Shown one piece after another: positions 31,586-43,284 of a DNA stretch of 64,000 nucleotides. A program made the translations under genes and the position numbers. The stretch spans positions 52,213,097-52,277,096 of the forward strand of contig NC_077242.1 of assembly GCF_947179165.1 (NCBI RefSeq), in the 5' to 3' direction. Under the pieces are notes generated by a model that saw nothing but the letters and a program-made list of their open reading frames with translations, ran no database searches and was not told the DNA's origin. The stretch is from Solanum dulcamara. Taxonomy: Eukaryota; Streptophyta; Magnoliopsida; Solanales; Solanaceae. Positions within the stretch are counted from its first letter, which is position 1. Each line of letters starts with the position of its first letter.

Positions 31586-33777
31586 TGTCACGCTCCAAGT
31601 CTACATCCTAAGCGTGACCAGTACTCGAAAACCATTGCTGGCCCAAGCAAAATCTTTATCTGGCTGACTAATAAACGGAAGACTAAACATAAGTGCGAAA
31701 GTTTAATAAATGAGCATTTAAACAATCTTTAAACATATGATGCAAAGTCTGAAATAAATTAATATAAATAATAGAGGTTAAGAAAATATCTAAAAATAAG
31801 ACGATTGAACTAACTCACTACCCTGTATATGAAGTTACTATCTACGAATAGGTGCCGGAAAAAAATCCACTGCCACCTCAAAATGTTTGAAAACTACTAT
31901 AACTGAAATGCATAATTAAAAGGAGTCCACTGAAAGCAAGGAGGTCTCACCAAAAAATGATGAATGTATTATCTCAACAGAGTGCCTATTAATGATCTAA
32001 GTATCTGTATCTGCATAATAAAATAATGTAGTGTCGAATGACGTTAGTACATAAAATGTACGGTATGTAAAAAAAGTTGGATGAAACAATAACTGAATTG
32101 AATACTCATGCTAAAAGTTGGAATACTGAAATAACTTGACTGAAAGTATAGCAACGCAAGTGTAATGAAAACAAGTGAAGCTTTACAATTGAAATAATTC
32201 AATTCCAAAATAATAACTTTACTTTTTTGGAGAGCTTCTTTACCTGACAACCATCACTATGAGCCTCATGATACAACATCTAGACCACGTTGCGAGAGTC
32301 ATCCAATACTTTGTTAAGGTAAGGGACAACAAAACTAAACTTATGTATTCATCTAAAAAGCCCATATCAGGGCTGGATAAGGAGTCTCGAATCAACGACA
32401 TGATCTTATCCACGTAGGCTCGCAGTTTATAAATTGAAGTTATCTGAAATCGTACCAAAATTGGTGCTCAATACTACTCTCAAAATATGCATTATTCTCA
32501 TAATAATATTTGTGAAAGTAAATACTTAAAATACTTCTTTACAAATATGATGGACTGCACTTTATCTGACTGATTTTTTTTCTTAAACTAGCTATGCTTT
32601 CTTGAAAACTAGCTTTATTCTTACTGTAAAGAATAATGCTTTTGAAACGCTTAGCGTTCCCTCAAAAATCTTTTTAAATGATAGCTCAAAATATTTGAAC
32701 TTCCATAATACAGAAAATAATGCATAATGAATAACAATGTAAAAATCTTTAACAAGCCTTAACTAATTGAAGTTCATGTGGTGAAACAAACATGAAGTAT
32801 TATAATCTCAATGATAAGAATTAAAATCAACAATCAAAAATAAAGAGACAATTCGAATTCATGTAAACTTGGGTAAAAATTCTAGAATTTATCTTACTTA
32901 TGGAATTTAGATGTAGGTCATGAGAATAAACTTAGTCTAACACTATGATTAGCCTTACCTATCTGAAAGCACAAGATTCTTAAAAAGCTTAACGAATATG
33001 CTCGAAACCCTAGTTTTCTCTTGTTGAATCCTTTCTCTAAGTCTTGGAAATGACTAGAGGAGTATTAGGGTCGAACTAAATTGAAAAAGACCTTAATTGC
33101 GTGTAAAATCGTGGGGGGTTAGGCTTAGAAAAAGTGGAAAAAGATCAAAATAACCCTCCTAAAAATTTGAACGGAGCCGTCTACAGGCTCATCTATAGTC
33201 CGTATAAATTTTTACGGGCCATAAAAATCGCTTGTAGAAGACTGGCTGAAATCTCCTTCTACTCTACATTCAAGATTTTCTTACGGACCAGAAGAAGAAC
33301 AAAGGATAATGTGGTTTTCACAAACTCTTTTTGTAAACCTTCAAAATAATTTTTGTTGGAGGTTTTAGAACTTTGAATTTACGATATTTTTATGGTCCAT
33401 AAATCCTTTTACATGTTGTACTGAAGGATCATAGGAACCAAGCAAAAATAGAATTTCAGGACTTTACTTTCATGAGGTCATCTATGGTTCGTAATACTTC
33501 TACGAGCCATAGAATGGTCCATAAAGGTCAAACTAAAATTTTAACTTCTAGAACTTTATTTCATGAGTATTTCTATGGTCCGTAACGTGATCTACTACTC
33601 TTACTCCAATCCGTAAAACTCAGACTTAAAATTTTAGTTTTAGGGATTTGACTCCAAGAGCCTATCTACGATCTGGTTACTTCTACGGGCCATAGATGGT
33701 GTCCGTAAAAGTCAGATTCTACAGAAACTAAATTTTTTTTTCTGATCTGATCTGAGCTAGAGTTTTTGGGTGTTACA
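31586..33777 (-). mobile_element. Solo LTR, gypsy type, minus orientation
   Basis: A 2192-bp segment from TGTCACGCTCCAAG to TTGGGTGTTACA, flanked by GTTAT (31581-31585) and GTTAA (33778-33782), a TSD with one mismatch. The termini match the minus orientation of the chromovirus-type LTRs (TGTCACGCCCC...TTACA), but the body differs. The right third holds many short palindrome-like motifs such as TCTACGGTCC and ACGGGCC. No internal genes are present. Confidence 0.8.
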
Positions 33778-33782
33778 GTTAA

Positions 33783-35330
33783 GTCGTATTGGAATCGAGT
33801 CAAACGACCGTCGATAATATCTTTTATATATGGAATGTAGCGCTCAACATTATAACTGGTAACGACAATCTTAATTTTAAATATGTCAAATAGTGTGGAT
33901 TGATAAATGATTGTCCAAATAAGATACGTACTTCAAGTATATTTTATTTCACTTGATTTTTTTTCCCGAACTTATAATCCGTAGATCAAAGTATAATGTC
34001 AGTGGAGTACAAATTAATTATTGTGTAAAAATATAATCGTAAGATATCAAGTACGGCTTGTGCCTAAGGGCATAAAAGTTTTTCGCAAAAGTCTTGACAT
34101 TGTTATATGGATATATATTCTCCTTTGATGAATGGAACTAGGTATCGTTCATTTTGGCAATAAATAAAATAGTTGAACATATATAATGAATAACTGTTGT
34201 GTTTAGCTAGAGAGTGAATGTTATATGAAAATTCCTGAGCACTCAATGTGCCTGAATCATATAGATGTTAGAAAGAAACTTGTTCAATGAAGTTTCAAAA
34301 ACCATATATGGATTAAACTATTAGGGAAGAAAGGATACAAAAACGACCCTATTTGTTTTATAAGACTATTGGGATATGAATTTTTTATTATGGTTGTTGA
34401 TGACTTGAACATCATTGACACTTTTAAAGAACTTTCAAAAGTTGTTAAGTGTTTGAAAAGAAAATTTGAAATGAAAGATCTTGGCAAAATAAAATTTTGT
34501 TTTGGCCTACAAATTGAAAAATTGACAAATAAAATATTTGCCCATTAATCAACATACACAGAAAAGATTTTAAAGCAATTTTATATGGATACATCACATT
34601 TATTGAGTACTCCATAATTGTGAGATATCTTGACATAAATAAAGATATATTTCGATCTCAAGAGAATGATGAAGAACTTTTTGATGATAAAACTTCATAT
34701 CTCAGTACAATCAAGATATTGATGTACCTTGCTAATAATATTTGGTATTTATTTTACAGTGAGTTTGTTGATAAAATTCAGCTCCTCCCCAATGATAACA
34801 CATTGGAATGATGTTAAGAACATATTTAAATATTTTCAAGGAATCATTGGTATGAATTTATTTTATTTCAATGAGTCCAAGTCAGAAATGATTAATTATG
34901 CAGAGTGTTCATCTGATCTGCAGAAAGTTCAATTTGAAACGAGCTATTTTCTTACACGTGGAGGCAAATAATATCTTAACATTTAATAAAGCAAACACTA
35001 GTAGCCATTTTTTCAAATTATGTAGAAATAATAGTCATTCATGAAGTAAGTTGATTTTGTGTTTGGTTGAGATCAATAACACATCATATTTATGAAACAT
35101 GTGATTTTTCTTAGAAAATGAATATTTCAATAAACATGTACGAAAATAATATTGCATGTATAGCTCAATTGAAAAAAAGATACATCAAAATAGATCGGAT
35201 AAATCATATTTCACCAAAGTTGTTTTTCACTCATAGATAATCTTGAAGACTTATTCACTAAGGTGTTGCCAAAATTAACATCTGAAAAGTTGAAATATAA
35301 GATTGAAATGCATTGTCTTTGAAATATTAA
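33783..35330 (+). pseudogene. RT and RNase H remains of the second copia element
   Basis: A VVDDLNIID segment near 34393 corresponds to the RT catalytic block (first Tyr replaced). ILMYLANN near 34716 and YENNIACIAQLKKRYIK near 35138 match the RT C-terminus and RNase H. Stops are frequent, and divergence from the first copia copy is clearly greater than between blocks of that copy's own remains. Confidence 0.75.
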
Positions 35331-35524
35331 ATAAAATTTTCATCAAGGGAAATAAAATACGTGTTGTACTCTTTTTCTTAACCATGACTTTTTCCAAATT
35401 GGATTTTTCTGATCTGGTTTATATGAAGCAACACTCAAGGTATATTACGAGTTGTGTGTATTCTTTCTCCTTCACTAGACTTTTTTCATTGGATTTTTAC
35501 TAGTAAAGTTTTAACGAGTCACAT

Positions 35525-37779
35525 TGTTATGACCCAAGCCTAGGGCCTAGACGTGACATGGCGAATGAGAAAATACAAAAGTACCTCAAACAAGCCCCTT
35601 AGCATTCTTTTTGCCTTTCATAGGTAATGACAATAAATAAATAAGCAAAAATCATAATAGTAAATCTTCAACTTACATATGTCTAACAATACCTCTAACT
35701 TTTAGATTTATCCGGGCTAAGACAATTCCCTATCTCATCCTCAATCATAATAGAAAGAAATGTCATAGTAAGTATCTAAAGATCTCAACATATCATAAGC
35801 TAGAAAGATAAAGGAGTATTATTCCCGGAACATGGGAACTCACCAAAAGTAACCTTCAAATGAAATCTCAACTTGCCACGTGGAGGAGAGCGAGGAGGAG
35901 CACTGGTCCCTACATGGTGATATCATGTAGGCAAAAAAGTATGCGTTAGTACTTTGAATGTACTAAGTATGTAAGCATGCATGAACATTGATGAAATATT
36001 AAAACATTTATGTAATATGAAATATAATGCAATGCATGCATAATCAATTATATAGATATGCTTTAAAACAATCATTTTATGGGAAGATGACCATAATCGA
36101 TATTTAAGACCATGCGAGCTATTATATGGAATCCAACATAACTCCTACGTTGGTCGGGGAGACTACTTACCGGGTAGAACTCTGTCAACTTTATTCATTT
36201 CTTTAACTTTAACTTTAAGGGATATTTGTAGATCCATTAGCCTAAGCCTACAAGGGCTCCTATGTTGACACACAGTTAATGCGACAAAAGTTTTCTACTA
36301 GGATTCCCTTACCGAATACCACCTCAATGACCCATTCGGTGCTAAGTCAATCCCACAGAATAGTTTAGTACTTTAAAATAGTCAAATCATATAGCTTCAG
36401 AATTCAAAACATCGTATTTGGTAGAATAAATCATTAAAATCTTTGGTAATTCAAATATGAAATAATTATTCTTATTGAATAAAGAATCCATCATTCATAT
36501 CATTTCATCATTCTTTCATTTCATAAGACTCCCTTTTGATCATAGATATTGCTTCCATAAATATTTATTTGGAGTCAAAGCTTTCAAGTTAAACTTTATT
36601 AAAAACATAGTAAAACTAGGTGGGTTTAAATAACTTCAACTTTCAAACATGAATGTAAATGAAATTATAAATAAATACTTTGAAATCCATCAATTAAAAA
36701 TCATGTTTTAAATAACCCGCCATGAATTTTAAGAACCTTTAAAGAGATAAATAGAGAAAATACTTGCAAATCATCAATTCATATATATGAAATCATTTTG
36801 CATCAAAATAGATCAATAATCATTAGTTCAATCATGATTCATGATATTAAGTAGAAATAAGAATTATCCATAAGAAAATATTACTTGAAATCAAGAGATT
36901 TAATTGAAAGAGTTTTTGTACTAATCGATAGAACCCACATAACTTAGAGTAAATCTTAAAGAAAAAAATAATTCAACATATAATAAAAATACTTTAGATA
37001 TGAGAGTGGAATGAATGCTCTCATTGAAACCTTACATACCTGGAATCCGAAACTTTACTCAAAATCAAAGACTTGATGAACACTCTTGAATCCTAGCCTT
37101 TTCTTCTCGCTGGAATATTTTGTGTACTATCCGAAGTATCTGAATCACCGAAATAGTATTTCTACACTACTAAGAACTAAAACTATATTTTGAGAATGAG
37201 TAAAGAAGTGTATAGAGAGAAAAATTGCTTGAGAAAGCTTAATGAACAAAATGCTGAAATAAGGTGAGTATTTATAGAGGATTGTGATGCCATGGGTGAT
37301 GTCAAATGGAGGATTATTGATGTCATGGATGATGTCAAATGGATCTAGATCTTTCTATGATTGGTGAGATAAACCTTTTTTTAACGGAATATCCTTTTTC
37401 GGAGCTGCGTTTGAACAAGATAACTTCCTTATTTGGATTTGGTGTATTATATGAATTGTTGCTCTAGAAGTCTACTTTCATGTCATTTAAGAATCAATTG
37501 ATTTGGATCATCCTGTAGTGATATATGATTTTTCTTCTACAAATATTCTATTTCGTCACAGCACCATGTGTTGTAAAAATTAATTTATTTAACCTAATTA
37601 GCCTCTAAAACTTAAAATATGGTCTAACAAAAGTTGTAGGTAATGATTTTGGAATTATTCAGAAATTTGAACTACCTAATTTGGATCATCCTATGAAAGG
37701 TTATGACCAAAATATAAAAGCTATATAATTTTCTTCGAGAATTTGAACATCATACACAATCTTTTTAGTGGGTATTACA
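35525..37779 (-). repeat. LTR of a decayed minus-strand gypsy element
   Basis: A 2255-bp LTR from TGTTATGACCCAAGCC to GTGGGTATTACA. It is preceded by CACAT and followed by a polypurine-tract complement (TTATCTTCCCCTTGGGAACA), so it is the 3' LTR of the minus-strand element whose pol lies to its right. The partner LTR has been lost. Related LTRs in the window lie at 43285-45601 (opposite orientation) and 62412-64000 (same orientation). Confidence 0.85.
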
Positions 37780-39405
37780 TTATCTTCCCCTTGGGAACAT
37801 TCCTCCTCGAATGAGGTAAGGCTTAGCTTGAGTATAGTAGAGTGTAAACCAACAACCTATCATTAATGCAATAGTGCAATTTAAAACATCGTTCGGAACA
37901 TATTTCATAATTTTGCAAGCATATGACAAGAAAAGTTGAAATGCAAGGATTTCAAGTAATTAATCAAAGACAACTTAATACCTTAGGTTGGGGTAGAGGG
38001 AAAAAGATGAGTGTATCGCTTAATCATATCCACTTCCGCTTTCTATGTAGCACTTTGGACTTGTTGATTCCTTCAAAGGACTTTAACAGATGCAGCTTCT
38101 TTGTTCCTCAATTTCTTAACTTACCGTTCCAAAATTTCAATCGGGACTTCTTCATAGGTCAAGGTTTTTTCAACGCTCACTACATCTAAAGGAATAATGG
38201 AACTAGGATCACCCACACATTTTCTCAACATAGACACATGGAACACCGGGTGAACCATGGCCATTTCCAATGGCAACTCCAATTCATACGCAACCTTTCC
38301 AACATGCCTCCCTTTCTTACCAAATCGAACCACACTCTTCATGGGTGAAACCTTCAGATACACCCAATCATCTGCATTAAACTCAAGATCCCTTCTTCTA
38401 GTGTTGGGATAGGACTTTTGACAACTTTGAGCCATTTTCAACCTTTCTCTAATGATATTCACCTTCTCTAAAGCATCAAGTACCAAATCAGAACCCAACA
38501 AGGTCATCTCACCTACTTCGAATGAACCAACCAGGGATCTACATCATCTCCCATATAAAGCCTCAAACGGCGCCATCTCAATACTTGAGTAGTAACTATT
38601 ATTATTGGCAAACTCGATGAGCGGTAGATGATCATCCCAATTTCATTTAAACTCCAACACACAAGCCCTTAACATATCCTCTAGTGTTTGAATCGTCGTT
38701 TTGGCTTACCCATCGGTTTGAGGATGGAATGCGGTGCTCAATTTTACCTTAGTACCGAGGCCCTTTTGAAACAATCTCCAAAAGTGAGAAGTGAATTGGG
38801 TACCACGATCCGAAATAATGGATAACAGCATACCATACAACCTCACCAACTACTGAATATACAACTTGGCATAGTCTTTGATACAATAAAAAGTCTTAAC
38901 TGGTAGGAAGTGAGTTGACTTAGTCATTCTATCAAAAATTACCCAAATCGAATCATGACACTTTCGGGTATGAGGCAAACCTACTACAAAATCTATATTC
39001 ATATCTTCCCACTTCCAAATAGGATTTCAATGTCTTGGGCTAGGCCACCCAGCCTTTGATGTTCGGCCTTTACTTGTTGGCAATTCAGACATTCGAACAC
39101 GAACCTTGCTATGTCCTTCTTTATGCCACTCCACCAGTAGAACTCTTTTAAGTGTCGGTATATTTTTATCGAACCGGGATAAATGGAGTATGTAGAATTA
39201 TGAGATTCTATCAAGATCAAACTCTGTAGACCATCCACATCCAGAATACATAGCCGACTTTGGTAGTATAGCTCCCCATCTCCCCCTTAGGAAAAGACCT
39301 TTACCTTCTTTTTCTTCACTAACTTCTTTAACTCAATAAACGTCGAGTCAAGATCTTGATTTGACTAAACATCCACCACCAAAGATGATTCAAACTCATT
39401 TTGAA
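37780..39405 (-). pseudogene. Gypsy pol remnant: integrase and chromodomain part
   Basis: Minus-strand remains of a Tekay-like Pol. A frame at 38507-38121 carries the integrase C-terminal region ([20 protein letters not shown] and VFHVSMLRKC). About 14 residues spanning the GPY core are missing compared with the intact copy in this window. Below 38121 a chromodomain-like relic with stops is visible. The integrase zinc region is at 39238-38999 (WWSGIKKDIARFV and CLNCQQVK). Many stops occur. The gene continues at 41804 beyond a solo LTR. Confidence 0.85.
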
Positions 39406-39819
39406 TAACCTGTAACACCCCCTAAAATTCTTCACTAGGATTCAAACCCTTCTTCATATACGTGTAGGATCGAACCTGACCATTGTGAAGTGTATGCATG
39501 GGTTAGGATGAGTTACCAAGGAATTGAAAAGTGTTAGAGGTGATGTAGGGTCATAAAGGATCCCTAGAACCAAGCTAAGCCCAAAGAATTCGTCCTGGAT
39601 AAGTTTTAAAATGAGATAAGGGGTTGACTTCTAGAGACCATATCTTTTGAGATAGGACGATCTGGGTGGCCCATGACCTATTGAATTAAAGGTCTTTGAG
39701 TCTTCTTTCTATCACCGCCAAGATTGTAATTTTTGGAGTTCGGAGTTAAAAGTTATAACTATCCCAAGATGGACTAGTACTGTAGGAATTTCAGGCCTGG
39801 GTGACAATTGCTGGAAACC

Positions 39820-40115
39820 TGGGCTTGGCGCCGCAGTGGCGCGATGAGCCACTATCGCGCCAGGAACAAGCCTCAGTAGTTTGGTCCCTGGAATGGCGCG
39901 CCACTAGGAGATGTGCAGGGTTTTTCAGCCTATTTTCTAGAACCCAAAAAATATGGGCTTGGCGCTGTAAGGGCGCGACGCGCCACTATCACGCCACAAA
40001 ACAACCTCAGTAGTTTGGTCCTTGGCGCGACGCGCCACTATCAGATGTGCAGGTTTTAAGCCTAAATTCGACTTGGCGCCGCAGTGGCTTGATGCGCCAC
40101 TATCGCGCCAAGAGT
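39820..40115 (+). repeat. GC-rich palindrome cluster in the solo LTR
   Basis: Four imperfect units contain TTGGCGC, a GCGCGACGCGCCACTATC-like palindrome and CTCAGTAGTTTGGTCC, with a spacing of about 100 bp. They lie 60-350 bp upstream of the TATA-like motif, the position of an LTR enhancer. GC content here is far above the surrounding AT-rich sequence. Confidence 0.8.
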
Positions 40116-40170
40116 GTTTTAGCCATTTTTCCAGATTTTTGAAAAAAGGGCAATTTGGGTATTTCCCAAA

Positions 40171-40180
40171 TTATATATAC
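40171..40180 (+). promoter_or_regulatory. TATA-like motif of the solo LTR
   Basis: TTATATATAC is followed 45-50 bp later by a CT-rich leader-like tract (CCCTCTCTCTCTCTC, from about 40217), consistent with an LTR transcription start in plus orientation. Confidence 0.6.
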
Positions 40181-41803
40181 ACAAGCCTTGAATGTTTTTG
40201 GATCATTTTTTTAGTCCCCCTCTCTCTCTCTCTAAAAGTCCTAGAAATTTCTCTCTCTTCTTCTTCTTCTCCATTTCCAACAAGGATTGCTTCAAGAACT
40301 CCAAAGATTCAAGCTTTCCATTGAAGACCCAACATCAAGGTTTTCTTCAAAGTCTTCACTAAGGTATGTAAGGCTACTCAAAGCATGGATTGAGTACTCC
40401 CATGTGCCCTACATCTTTTTTTGATTTATTGTCCATAAGAATGAAGCTTATTGATAGAGGTAGGTCCAAATAGGCCCTTTTCATCTATTACCCTAATTTC
40501 TATTATGTGGATGTTGTGGAGTCGAAAAAGTGATGTGCTTCATGTTGTTATGAGTTGATTGAGATGAGAGGTCGAACTTATATTGTTAATTTCTTAACTA
40601 TGTTGATTATGATAAAGAAATGTCAATTTTCTTAAATATGTTGCTTATTCTTGAATTATTGATTTAAAACCTTAGAGTTGTGTTGAGTCCCAAAAGATAT
40701 GATTGGGATTAATCGGATAGTATGATTGAGAGAGATTTGATTGTGATAGAGTTGATGAGTTGACAAAGTTGTAAATGAGACTTGTCGATATGATTTGATT
40801 GAGTTGATTGAATAGAGTTTTATGAGCATTGAGTCTTGGGAGGAGTATCGAGTACCGAAGTGGGTAAGAGTATAGTCTATACTCGAACCCCATGAACTAC
40901 GCCGCCAATGTAGGAAGGGATTAAACCATTAAAGTCGGATGCTTCCCATGGGATTGAATCGTTAAAGTCGGATGTTTCCCCTTTTATTGTCCTGAAATGA
41001 TAGAACTTGACTGATCGATGGGATCCATGATTGGTTGATTCGTTCATACCCTGGCAAAGTATGAATGGACGTGGCAACAACGTCGGTTTGTTGTACTATC
41101 ACTGGCTCATAAGTGATGGTTGTAGGATAAGAGAAACTCCCATATAGGTCTTGATAGTACTCTAAGTCGGATTGAGTTGAATGGTATGTGATTGGTCCCG
41201 TCTAAACCATATTCTTGTTTAGACTTAGGACTCTTGATTGAGTTGTTCTTCTTCTTGAGTTGAGATTCCGAGTTTGTTTGCTTCTTTATGATATTGTTTT
41301 ATTCGACCATTTTACATACTCGTACATTCCATGTACTGACGCTATTTGGCCTGCATCGTTTCATGATGCAGAGGCAGGTAGTAGAGATCATCAATAGACG
41401 CACCATTGAAGATCTCCTTACTTCCCGCTGGTTGGTGAGTCCTCCTAGTCTCCGGAGGATGCCGAGATTATCTTCATAGTATTGTTTTGTCTCTTTTATT
41501 TTGATTTTTGGTAGACATGGGCTTGTCATTGGCACCTCCTAAATTATTGATAGAGGCTTTATGGACTAGAGTGTGGGAATGATGAGTTGTTCGTTTGACT
41601 AATTTTATTCTAGCTGATTATTGATTTGATAGTTGTTTGGACTTTGGCCCTATATTATGGATAGTATTCCTATGATTGAGTCTTCCGCCGATAGAATGTG
41701 AATGAATGAAAGTGTGACTGGACCAGGTGATTCGCTTGAAGGTCAAAAATGGCTTTCAAGTGCCGGCCACGCCTAGGGTACCCTCTCGGGGCGTGACATA
41801 ACC

Positions 41804-43139
41804 ATACCACCATTATCGGTACCACATAACTTCACCCCTAATCTAGCCAACTAGTGAAGATCTTTCACCAACTCCCTCTTCCCTTCATCAACATGGGCCA
41901 CACTCCCCATATACACTCTAATAAGTGCATCGGAAACCATATTGGCTTTACCCGGATGATAGTGCATACTCATGTAATAGTCCTTAAGGAGTTCTAGCTA
42001 CCTCCTTTGCCTTAGATTAAGGTCCTTTTGGGTGAACACATATTGAAGACTTTTATGATCGGTATACACATCCACTTGCATTTCATAGAGGTAATGCTGT
42101 CAAATCTTCAAAGAAAAAACAACGGCCGCCAATTCAAAGTCATGGATAGGATAGTTACGCTTATGCACCTTTAATTACCTAAAAGCATAGGCTATGACCT
42201 TACCATTTTGCATTAAGACACAACCTAAACCAATCTTTAAAGCATCACAATTAACCACAAACCCTTTTAATCATTCCGGTAGAGTCAAAACAGGAGCGGA
42301 GGTAAGTCGATCTTTCAAGGTCTTGAAACTCTTCTCACACTCATTCGTCCATATGAATTTGGCTTTCTTTTGGGTCAATTTCGTTAGAGGTGATGAGATA
42401 GAAGAAAATCCTTCAACAAACCTTCTATAGTATCTGGCTAGACCCAAGAAGCTCATAATATCTGAAGGAGACAACGGCCTAGGATGATTCTTGACTGCTT
42501 CCATTTTCTTAAGATCAACCTTGATCCCATCACCAGACACTACGTGACCAAGAAATGCCACCTCCTTCAACCAAAATTCACACTTATTAAATTTTACAAA
42601 CAGTTGCCTATCCCTCAACATTTGAAGCACAACTCTCAAGTGATTCTTATGTTCTTCCTTACTCTGAGACTAAATCAAAATATTGTCAATGAAGATCACC
42701 ACAAAAGTATCAAGGTAAGATTTGAACACCCTATTCGTCAAGTCCATGAGCACTGTTGGCGCATTTTTCAACCCAAAACTCATCACCACAAACTCAAAGT
42801 GACCATACCTTATTCGGAAAATCATTTTGGGAATGTTACACTCCCTCACCCTTAGTTGGTGATAGCCGGACCGAAGGTCAATCTTGGAGAAATGACTTAC
42901 CCCTTACAATTGATCAAACAAGTCATCTATTCTCGGGATTGGGTACTTGTTCTTAATGGTCATCTTATTTAATTGCTGGGTAGTATATGCATATTCAAAG
43001 AGACCCATCCTTCTTTCTCACAAATAACATGGGAGCACCCCATTATGAAATATTGATCTTATGAACCCCATTTCTAATAAGTCCTTTAATTGTTCCTTCA
43101 ATTTTTTCAATTCTGCCGAGGCCATCCGGTAAGGAGGAA
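41804..43139 (-). pseudogene. Gypsy pol remnant: RT and RNase H part
   Basis: This continues the minus-strand Pol. RNase H remains lie at about 41820-42270. The 42639-42271 frame carries the RT C-terminus and connection ([46 protein letters not shown]). RT palm remains reach 43139. Stops and small indels are common. At 43139 homology stops abruptly at the N-terminal edge of RT, where it meets the plus-strand LTR of the neighbouring element. Confidence 0.85.
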
Positions 43140-43284
43140 CTAGTAGAAGAGCCTACGACTCATAGAAATGAGTCGTAAAAGAAATCTTAAGGTTCTGTTC
43201 TTAGGGTCTTCCTTAGATCCTGCAAGACGAGTTGTTCCTATGACTCATCGAACCTTCTACGACTCATAGTAAGGAGTCGTAGAG

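Larger units (their letters stand above)
29889..35524 (+). mobile_element. Second, highly decayed copia element of the same family
   Basis: Segments align in order with the first copia element: 29889 with 21559 (CATGACCGATTGG), 30126 with 22018 (GATGGTCACATGTG), 31120-31200 with 22430-22530, 33783 with about 23068, 34393 with the RT catalytic region, and 35340-35520 with the 3' noncoding region. It lacks the SINE and the solo LTR of the first copy, and carries its own hAT-like element and solo LTR. The 3' end is cut by a gypsy LTR at 35525, so no 3' LTR is visible. Confidence 0.8.
39411..41798 (+). mobile_element. Solo LTR with a GC-rich palindromic repeat cluster
   Basis: A 2388-bp segment from TGTAACACCCCC to CGGGGCGTGACA with a perfect TSD TAACC (39406-39410 and 41799-41803), inserted in the decayed pol in plus orientation. 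The last part (GCCACGCCTAGGGTACCCTC, and CATTTTACATACTCGTACAT near 41310) is shared with the young chromovirus LTR, so the families are related, but the first half differs. A TATA-like TTATATATAC is at 40171-40180. No internal genes. Confidence 0.9.
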
